From Ruminococcaceae bacterium UBA5397 (GTDB lineage Bacteria; Bacillota; Clostridia; Oscillospirales; Acutalibacteraceae): a stretch of DNA of 10,940 nt. The notes beneath the pieces were generated by a model. The model saw only the letters and a list, made by a program, of their open reading frames with translations, had not been told where the DNA came from and ran no database searches. The stretch covers positions 4,630-15,569 of the forward strand of contig DHOF01000106.1 in the NCBI GenBank assembly GCA_002411615.1, read 5' to 3'. Every line of letters starts with the position of its first letter. Positions within the stretch are counted from its first letter, which is position 1. Both the position numbers and the translations under genes were made by a program. Of the stretch, positions 6,275 through 10,940 are shown piece by piece.

Positions 6275-7702
6275 TTATTGAGAAACATAAGAAAACGGAT
6301 TTTCTTTCGTTCCGTTATGAATCACTTCAAAGTGGCAATGAGGGCCAGTAGAATATCCGGTACTGCCCACTAACGCGATCAACTGTCCCTTTTGTACCTT
6401 TTGGCCAACAGAAACAAGGAGCTGAGAAGCATGCCCATACAAGGTCACATAGCCGTTGCCATGGTCAATCATCACACAGTTTCCGTATCCATCTCCGGTG
6501 TCGGAAGCCTTGGTGACAGTTCCGCCGTCTGCTGCTACAATCTGAGATCCAAACGCATTCCCATCAGAAATATCAATGCCGGGATGGAACTTTCCCCAAC
6601 GATATTCAAACCCTGTCGTAATTGTATGCATCGTCGGCGTCGGCCACTCAAAAGTACCGGTTGCCATTCCCGCAGGACAATCTTTCGTCCCATTCAATAT
6701 GACTTTAGAAACCGCATCTTTAAGCACATCTGTATGAATTGCCTCTTTATTTGTCTCTTTGCCGTTGACGCTCGTAATGCAATAAGTGACCTGCCTTTGT
6801 CCATTTTCTCCTTCCGTTTCTACGGAAGTCTGCCCTTTATAGAGCGTATCGCTGTCTTTCTGTACGGTGTCATAAGGAATTTCTTCTGTTTCCTGTTTCG
6901 CACAAACAGACTGAATTGAAATCAGCGGCTTTTCCTGAGAAAGCTTGATGGTATCCCCGCTCTTAAGGGAGGTAAGATCAACATCCGGATTTTTTTGAGA
7001 AAGTGTCTCAACAGTAAGCCCATTTTTATTTGCAATCTCTTGGGCATTTTCATTGTTCTGAACTTGGTAATCCATCTGTACCGTTTGTTTTGATAAAAGC
7101 AATGCTTTCATCGTTTCATCGGTTAAAACAGACGAAGCTGGATAAGTGCCGGGAATACATCTGACATCAGAAAGGAATGTGGCGGTATCATCCTCTCCAT
7201 CTCCTTTTGCTGAATCCAATAAATTCTGCAAAAGTTTCTGTAATTCACTTTCCTCTTTTACTGCACCTACGAAGTTTCCATCTATATACAGCCCGCAGCT
7301 GTCAACCCCGATCTGCTGGTCCTTTTGTAAAAGTAGATTATCTGCTGAAGAAGAAAGGTGATCCGATACGGAAGACGGCGTTGCTCGAAAAGCAGGCACA
7401 TAAGTCTGATTTGTATTAATTTTCAAATCAGAAGCAGCTGTTTGTACTTCCTGATTTTGAGATGCTTTTTGTACCGACGCATAAGCGGTAATTATAGGCG
7501 TCATCAGATGTATGCCGCCAATCAAACAAGCTACTACTAAAAGGCTGGCCGCATAGCGTACTCTTCGATCCCGAAACGTGGCAGAAAAACTCTCTTTCTG
7601 CCAGTCGTTCTCCGCAGAAAAATAGGTTTCTGTCTTACGGTCTTCCTGAGAAAGAAAAGAATGATCCCTACGAGAGCGATGGTCTCTGATTGGATTTCTC
7701 AT
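6275..7702 (-). CDS. Membrane-anchored LysM-G5-M23 peptidoglycan endopeptidase
   Basis: A 475-residue protein of the M23 (LytM-like) metallopeptidases, which cut peptide bonds in peptidoglycan outside the cell. In order: a basic, polar N-terminal tail (1-48), one hydrophobic segment (about 49-75) acting as signal anchor, a linker, a YIDG...E region (about 138-165), LysM (about 211-256), G5 (about 258-338), and the M23 domain (about 350-475). Zinc and catalytic residues are all present: H373 and D377 (HPGID), H424 (YGHAS), H455 and H457 (HCHFE), so it should be active. The frame is open to an ATG 12 codons upstream (7738), but the ATG at 7702 follows a near-perfect AAGGAGGAG seven bases away and is preferred. 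It lies 138 bases after luxS, with no strong terminator between. Upstream DNA holds dyads and a WalR-like box. Confidence 0.93.
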   Translation of the reverse strand: MRNPIRDHRSRRDHSFLSQEDRKTETYFSAENDWQKESFSATFRDRRVRYAASLLVVACLIGGIHLMTPIITAYASVQKASQNQEVQTAASDLKINTNQTYVPAFRATPSSVSDHLSSSADNLLLQKDQQIGVDSCGLYIDGNFVGAVKEESELQKLLQNLLDSAKGDGEDDTATFLSDVRCIPGTYPASSVLTDETMKALLLSKQTVQMDYQVQNNENAQEIANKNGLTVETLSQKNPDVDLTSLKSGDTIKLSQEKPLISIQSVCAKQETEEIPYDTVQKDSDTLYKGQTSVETEGENGQRQVTYCITSVNGKETNKEAIHTDVLKDAVSKVILNGTKDCPAGMATGTFEWPTPTMHTITTGFEYRWGKFHPGIDISDGNAFGSQIVAADGGTVTKASDTGDGYGNCVMIDHGNGYVTLYGHASQLLVSVGQKVQKGQLIALVGSTGYSTGPHCHFEVIHNGTKENPFSYVSQ

Positions 7703-7730
7703 GATTGCTCCTCCTTGCATATAGAATATA

Positions 7731-7801
7731 TTACGCATTCGTAATTTCTGTTACATATTTGTAATGAATTATATTCTACCGCAAAGATTACAATTTTGCA
7801 A
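7731..7801 (-). promoter_or_regulatory. Operator-rich leader of the M23 peptidase gene: three dyads and a WalR-like box
   Basis: Three 14-bp dyads share the half-site pattern TTACN-N4-NGTAA: TTACG-CATT-CGTAA (7731-7744), TTACA-TATT-TGTAA (7751-7764) and TTACA-ATTT-TGCAA (7788-7801). The first two centres are 20 bp apart, about two helical turns. Overlapping the middle one, the plus strand reads TGTTAC-ATATT-TGTAAT (7749-7765), a perfect match to the known WalR/YycF consensus TGTWAH-N5-TGTWAH. A minus-strand TATAAT (7773 to 7768) is a candidate -10 but has no good -35. The sites would flank and cover the start point. Which regulator binds is inference. Confidence 0.5.
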
Positions 7802-7840
7802 CCATTTTTAGTTGTCAGTTTCTACAACAGAATTTGTCTT

Positions 7841-8299
7841 TTATTGCTTGTATTGTGAGTTTTCAACAGTCCAATTCTCAATGACAGGCAAAAAATTCTT
7901 TGCTTCCCAAATTGCGCCATTTAAATCGTGTTCCTTATAGTTTCCGCATTCTTTCGCTTTTGCTCCCGGAATCTCTCCCTGATAAAAAGCAATCTTTCGA
8001 AAAATCTCGATTATTAAGTTAATTGCCGTTTGAGGAGGAAGATCACGCACCAAAAAATAAAATCCTGTACGACAACCCATTGGTCCAAAATAAATGACCT
8101 TATTTGAATAAGTGCTATTGCGGGCAAAAGTTGCAAACAAGTGCTCGATCGTATGCAGTGCTGCATTCTCCAAAAACGGCGGATGATTTGGCCTGCGCAT
8201 ACGAATATCATAGGTCGTAATATCCCCATCAATACGAGAAGTATAAATGCCAGGTGTTAATACATCATGGTTCACGCAAAAACTTTTAATCTGATTCAC
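7841..8299 (-). CDS. luxS: S-ribosylhomocysteine lyase (LuxS)
   Basis: A cytoplasmic metalloenzyme that splits S-ribosylhomocysteine into homocysteine and DPD, the precursor of autoinducer-2, as part of the activated methyl cycle. At 152 aa it is typical of the family. The metal site is complete: H49 and H53 in LHTIEHL and C118 in KECGNY. The catalytic C76 in GPMGCRTGFY and E52 are also present, as are the RRPN block and LENAALHT. The start is a GTG at 8299, preceded by AAGGGAGAG about nine bases upstream; no ATG fits the family's N terminus better. The first 14 bases overlap the end of the phospholipase-like gene, so the two are co-transcribed and probably translationally coupled. No strong terminator is visible in the 138 bases to the peptidase gene, so read-through is possible. 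Whether the cell uses AI-2 as a signal cannot be judged. Confidence 0.96.
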   Translation of the reverse strand: MNQIKSFCVNHDVLTPGIYTSRIDGDITTYDIRMRRPNHPPFLENAALHTIEHLFATFARNSTYSNKVIYFGPMGCRTGFYFLVRDLPPQTAINLIIEIFRKIAFYQGEIPGAKAKECGNYKEHDLNGAIWEAKNFLPVIENWTVENSQYKQ

Positions 8300-9185
8300 T
8301 TAAAATAACTCTCCCTTCAAAATTTCTGTCCTCTGTGAATTCATGAAAATCGTCTGTCGAAAAAAAATGACGAATTAATTCCATGCTGTCTTCTACCGAC
8401 TGATCAACCAAATCGAAAAAGCTTCCAGTTCCTTCTGCGCCCTCCCATGACCATGGCGCCAGCAAAATATTAGCATAATCAAAATTTTCATCTTCCATAA
8501 TCGGGCGAATATGGCTGGTAATCGCTTTTCCTGAACGTTCAATTTTTCTCAAGAAGGAACGCTTTAAACCGGTCTTATCAGTCAAAAATCGAAATGCGGT
8601 ACGGCAATCTCTTGTGGCCTGATAGAGATCCTCTTCGGATACTTCTTTTCCATAAGCTGATAAAATGACTTGTTGATAAAGTTCCGCCATTTTCTTTTGA
8701 ACCGTCTCATCCTGTGGAACCGTACGGGTCAGCGGAAAGTCAACAGGAAGTTCTCCTAATTCATTTCTCAAAACAATGGTATCCAGAGCAGATTCAATCT
8801 CATTATGATAAACGCTCAATCCTTCAGAAGGATCTTTTTCCTTCAAAAAATTAGCCCAATAATACACATATGGATGAGCAGTTCGATCCAAAGAATAATG
8901 GCATAAAAATCCATAGGCATAGGAACGCACCAAACTACCCGGCATCTGACCGCAAACATTACGCAGCGCACGAAAAAAAGGCTCGGGAGCTTCCCGATGG
9001 ATTTTTCTTCCCCATGAACAAAGACTTTTTCCCCTTTGCCACGGCAGATAACGATGTGTAAAAAGGAAATCCGGTCCCTGAGCGCCCCAAAGAAATGCGT
9101 CATTATTTTGAACCTGAATATTTTCCTTTTTCATTTCTTCCAAAACTTTCTGGGACTGCAGATAATGTGTAATTGCTGCAGGCAT
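8286..9185 (-). CDS. Zinc-dependent phospholipase C-like protein
   Basis: A 299-residue protein resembling the zinc-dependent phospholipase C family. The start MPAAITHY is typical of clostridial members without a signal peptide. Candidate metal ligands include H7, D39 (GPDFLF), H96, D100 and H104 (LCHYSLDRTAHPY) and H127 with E131 (YHNEIES). This spacing matches the all-helical catalytic core of the family. The C-terminal half is helical with a conserved-looking LLAPWSWEG segment (about 242-250). Because no export signal is seen, a secreted toxin-like role is unlikely; the substrate is unknown. ATG 9185 has GGAAGGGAAG upstream. It is first in a two-gene unit with luxS, overlapping it by 14 bases. 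A possible weak -10 (TATAAA near 9212-9217, minus strand) has no good -35. Confidence 0.85.
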   Translation of the reverse strand: MPAAITHYLQSQKVLEEMKKENIQVQNNDAFLWGAQGPDFLFTHRYLPWQRGKSLCSWGRKIHREAPEPFFRALRNVCGQMPGSLVRSYAYGFLCHYSLDRTAHPYVYYWANFLKEKDPSEGLSVYHNEIESALDTIVLRNELGELPVDFPLTRTVPQDETVQKKMAELYQQVILSAYGKEVSEEDLYQATRDCRTAFRFLTDKTGLKRSFLRKIERSGKAITSHIRPIMEDENFDYANILLAPWSWEGAEGTGSFFDLVDQSVEDSMELIRHFFSTDDFHEFTEDRNFEGRVILSESD

Positions 9186-9243
9186 AGCTGATACTTCCCT
9201 TCCAAGCCTCTTTTATAAAAAGACTTGTCCTTTTTAATTCCAT

Positions 9244-9273
9244 AAAAAAAGAGTGCGGATTTCTCCGTACTCT
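9244..9273 (-). terminator. Terminator of the amino-acid ABC transporter operon
   Basis: On the minus strand, AGAGTACGGA pairs with TCCGCACTCT (10 bp, one G-U pair) around a GAAA loop and is followed by seven T residues. It lies 74 bases after the ATPase stop codon and before the phospholipase-like gene. The rest of the 161-base gap (9186-9346) shows no other gene. Confidence 0.88.
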
Positions 9274-9346
9274 AAATCGTATCATATTTTTTATGAAAAG
9301 AAAAGGAGTTTCAGACGATCTAAATTGAAAAATGCACCTTTGTCCA

Positions 9347-10081
9347 TCAAAGAACTTTTGAAAGAAAATCCTTTAAACGGGGATGCTTTGGATTCTCAAA
9401 AAATTCTTCCGGCGGCGCTTCTTCTAGGACCTGACCATCATCAACAAACAACACCCGCGTTGCAACTTCTTTTGCAAAATTCATTTCGTGAGTCACAACG
9501 GCCATTGTCATGCCTTCTTGGGCAAGCTCTTTCATAACCTGCAGCACTTCCCCAACCATCTCAGGATCCAAAGCACTGGTCGGTTCATCAAACAGCATCA
9601 TCTTAGGATCCATTGCTAAAGCACGGATAATCGCAATTCTCTGCTTTTGTCCTCCGGAAAGCTGAGACGGATAAGAATCCTCTTTATCCGGAAGTCCAAT
9701 TCGTTTGAGAAGCTGCATTGCCTTTTCATCAGCTTCTTCCTGTGTTTTCAGCTTCAACATCACAGGAGCCAACGTGATATTTTGCCGTACCGTTAAATGC
9801 GGAAAAAGGTTAAAATGCTGGAATACCATGCCCATCTGACGGCGAACCGCATCGACATCGACTCCGGGCACATTGATTCTTTTTCCATCAAACCAGATTT
9901 CTCCGCTGGTTGGCATTTCCAGCAGATTCATGCAGCGCAAAAAAGTACTTTTACCGGAACCGGAAGGCCCAATGATAACCACTTTTTCTCCATCTACAAT
10001 TTCTTGGTTGATTCCTTTGAGCACTTCTACCGTGCCATTCATCGTATGAAACGATTTATGAAGATTTTTAACGGAGATCAC
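9347..10081 (-). CDS. Polar amino-acid ABC transporter, ATP-binding protein (GlnQ/ArtP type)
   Basis: The cytoplasmic ATPase that powers import of a polar amino acid with the permease and binding protein encoded just upstream. The 244 residues are normal for the group. Motifs are Walker [10 protein letters not shown] (38-46), Q-loop [10 protein letters not shown] (Q88), signature LSGGQKQR (141-148), Walker B MMLFDEP (161-167) with catalytic Glu, and the H-loop VVTHEM (H198). The frame is open to a TTG at 10102, but the strong Shine-Dalgarno AAAGGAGG lies inside that extension. I therefore choose the GTG at 10081, which gives the family's usual beginning [10 protein letters not shown]. The gene overlaps the permease by 14 bases. 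GlnQ-type proteins serve glutamine, arginine, histidine or cystine systems, and the exact substrate is not visible. Confidence 0.94.
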   Translation of the reverse strand: MISVKNLHKSFHTMNGTVEVLKGINQEIVDGEKVVIIGPSGSGKSTFLRCMNLLEMPTSGEIWFDGKRINVPGVDVDAVRRQMGMVFQHFNLFPHLTVRQNITLAPVMLKLKTQEEADEKAMQLLKRIGLPDKEDSYPSQLSGGQKQRIAIIRALAMDPKMMLFDEPTSALDPEMVGEVLQVMKELAQEGMTMAVVTHEMNFAKEVATRVLFVDDGQVLEEAPPEEFFENPKHPRLKDFLSKVL

Positions 10082-10772
10082 TTCTCGCCAGCCTCCTTTC
10101 AATATGATGCAGGATTGCTGTAAGCCCGATCACGATCAGCAGATAGACCAAAGCAACTGCAAGAAGTGGCGGGAACGCATCATAGGTAATGGAACGAATA
10201 ATATCGCCGCCCTTGGTCAAATCTTGGATACCAACATATCCGGCAACAGAAGTCTCTTTTAAAAGCGCGATAAATTCATTAAACACTGCAGGAGCTACAT
10301 TTTTAAATGCCTGCGGCAAAATGATTTTAATCAGCGTCTGCTTTTGACTCAGTCCCAGAGAACGCCCCGCTTCTGTCTGACCGCGATCCACCGACTGAAT
10401 TCCGCTGCGGATTACTTCGGCCACATAAGCACCGGAATTAATTCCGAATGATAGGACTGCAATCACCAGAGGCGTGCCACTCGTCAGAATCGCAAAATAC
10501 ATAATCATCAGCTGCACTACCATAGGCGTACCGCGAATAACTGTCAGGTAGAGCCCGCAAACCGCATTCAAAATTCGAATCCACCAGCTGCGCTGTCCAT
10601 TACCATACGCTACACGTACCAGAGCAACTAAAACGCCCAAAATCACACCAATCAACAAAGCTCCTGCTGTGATCAACAGCGTATTTCCAAGTCCTTTGAC
10701 CAGATACAAATACCGATTCTGACGGATAAAATCATCAAATAATCTGGCGCTAAGATCATTCCAAAAACCCAT
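10068..10772 (-). CDS. Polar amino-acid ABC transporter permease (His/Glu/Gln/Arg family)
   Basis: The membrane subunit of the importer, 234 residues, of the HisM/GlnP-type family. Hydrophobic segments are seen at about 29-53, 69-97, 101-120 and 202-222, and five helices are usual for the family. The cytoplasmic EAA loop that contacts the ATPase is clear: [23 protein letters not shown] at about 134-156. [10 protein letters not shown] (81-90) and [15 protein letters not shown] (111-125) are further signatures. ATG 10772 has a purine-rich AAGGGGGAAG upstream. The 3' end overlaps the ATPase gene by 14 bases. Only one permease is present, so it probably works as a homodimer. A stem-loop separates it from the binding-protein gene. 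Confidence 0.94.
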   Translation of the reverse strand: MGFWNDLSARLFDDFIRQNRYLYLVKGLGNTLLITAGALLIGVILGVLVALVRVAYGNGQRSWWIRILNAVCGLYLTVIRGTPMVVQLMIMYFAILTSGTPLVIAVLSFGINSGAYVAEVIRSGIQSVDRGQTEAGRSLGLSQKQTLIKIILPQAFKNVAPAVFNEFIALLKETSVAGYVGIQDLTKGGDIIRSITYDAFPPLLAVALVYLLIVIGLTAILHHIERRLARSDLR

Positions 10773-10798
10773 AGGGTTTCTTCCCCCTTTTGAACACC

Positions 10799-10836
10799 AA
10801 ACCGCAGGACGGCGATTCTGGCACGTCCTGCGGTTT
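10799..10836 (-). other. Intercistronic stem-loop between binding-protein and permease genes
   Basis: A 13-bp perfect inverted repeat, AAACCGCAGGACG (10799-10811) with CGTCCTGCGGTTT (10824-10836), encloses a 12-base loop. On the minus strand it is followed by GGTGTTC, not a U tract, so it does not look like a full terminator. In transporter operons such hairpins often stabilise the upstream mRNA or cause partial termination, giving more binding protein than permease; here that is inference. Confidence 0.7.
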
Positions 10837-10852
10837 AATCAAGTGTTAATTT

Positions 10853-10940
10853 TTAGTCCGCACTGATATATTGGCTGACAATCTTATCCATTTCTCCGCT
10901 GTCGTTCAGTTCTTTAATGACTCCATTGATTGTTTCTTTG
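10853..10940 (-). CDS. Amino-acid ABC transporter substrate-binding protein, C-terminal end only
   Basis: Only the last 28 codons and the TAA stop are inside the window; the gene continues beyond the right edge. The peptide starts KETINGVIKELNDSGEMDK and ends IVSQYISAD. This is the typical end of extracellular solute-binding family 3 proteins: an amphipathic helix with a 'lkelk..G..dkI...y' pattern. The position, directly before the permease and ATPase genes on the same strand, supports the call. The ligand cannot be told from this fragment. Confidence 0.85.
   Translation of the reverse strand, partial: KETINGVIKELNDSGEMDKIVSQYISAD

Noticed and set aside
6392..6919. Plus-strand open frame of 175 codons opposite the M23 peptidase gene
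   Set aside because: Antisense to the LysM-G5-M23 coding sequence, with no domain or ribosome binding site; a shadow frame.
7703..7738. Twelve-codon extension of the M23 peptidase from ATG 7738
   Set aside because: The strong AAGGAGGAG is inside this extension and correctly spaced for ATG 7702. The extended start overlaps a dyad and has no ribosome binding site.
7731..7801. BlaI/MecI/CopY or Zur operator
   Set aside because: BlaI, MecI and CopY sites use TACA-N2-TGTA, while the spacing here is four bases. Only one half of a Zur-like TCGTAAT-N-ATTACGA box is present.
10082..10102. TTG start at 10102 for the ABC ATPase
   Set aside because: The Shine-Dalgarno AAAGGAGG lies after this codon, and the family's normal N terminus begins at GTG 10081.
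10799..10836. Hairpin as a true rho-independent terminator
   Set aside because: On the transcribed strand the stem is followed by GGTGTTC with no U tract, and the downstream permease gene belongs to the same transporter. It is listed as an intercistronic stem-loop instead.
1..10940. CRISPR array, insertion sequence, prophage or defence system
   Set aside because: No regularly spaced repeats, transposase, integrase, terminal inverted repeats or defence-type domains were found. All long frames are accounted for by housekeeping-type genes.

Overview
The window looks like ordinary chromosomal DNA of a low-to-moderate GC, Gram-positive anaerobe of the Clostridia, most plausibly Oscillospiraceae/Ruminococcaceae-like. 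This rests on strong GGAGG ribosome binding sites, sigma-A type promoters, U-tailed hairpin terminators, a LysM-G5-M23 cell-wall peptidase, a YetF (DUF421)-DUF4363 pair and a clostridial-style MurE. The family-level placement is inference. No phage, transposon, CRISPR array or defence locus is visible.

Left part, minus strand (1-4145): the 5' end of a tRNA-Leu with a near-consensus promoter lies at the window edge. To its right is a three-gene operon, read right to left, glycosyltransferase family 2 - murE - murF. It starts from a promoter at about 4117-4145 and ends at a hairpin terminator at about 101-145. The two Mur ligases add residues 3 and 4-5 of the peptidoglycan stem peptide. The glycosyltransferase has no obvious DxD metal motif and its role is unknown.

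Middle part, plus strand (4207-6176): a YetF-like membrane protein and a small DUF4363 protein are translationally coupled (ATGA overlap) and closed by an 18-bp hairpin. An alpha/beta hydrolase follows with its own promoter, whose -35 and -10 hexamers match consensus exactly at 17-bp spacing. A 16-bp hairpin at 6218-6256 is shared as terminator with the convergent gene on the right.

Right part, minus strand (6275-10940): read right to left, this is a polar amino-acid ABC transporter (substrate-binding protein, cut by the window edge; permease; ATPase) ending in a terminator. Next comes a zinc-dependent phospholipase C-like gene overlapping luxS, then a membrane-anchored LysM-G5-M23 peptidase. 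Between luxS and the peptidase gene are three TTAC-type dyads and a perfect match to the published WalR (YycF) box, suggesting control by cell-wall stress signalling.

The recurrent theme is cell-wall metabolism: stem-peptide ligases, an M23 peptidase and a possible WalR site. No wholly new system is evident. The items most worth a second look are the WalR-like/dyad region, the DxD-less glycosyltransferase in the mur operon, and the mixed Lys-type/DAP-type signatures of MurE.
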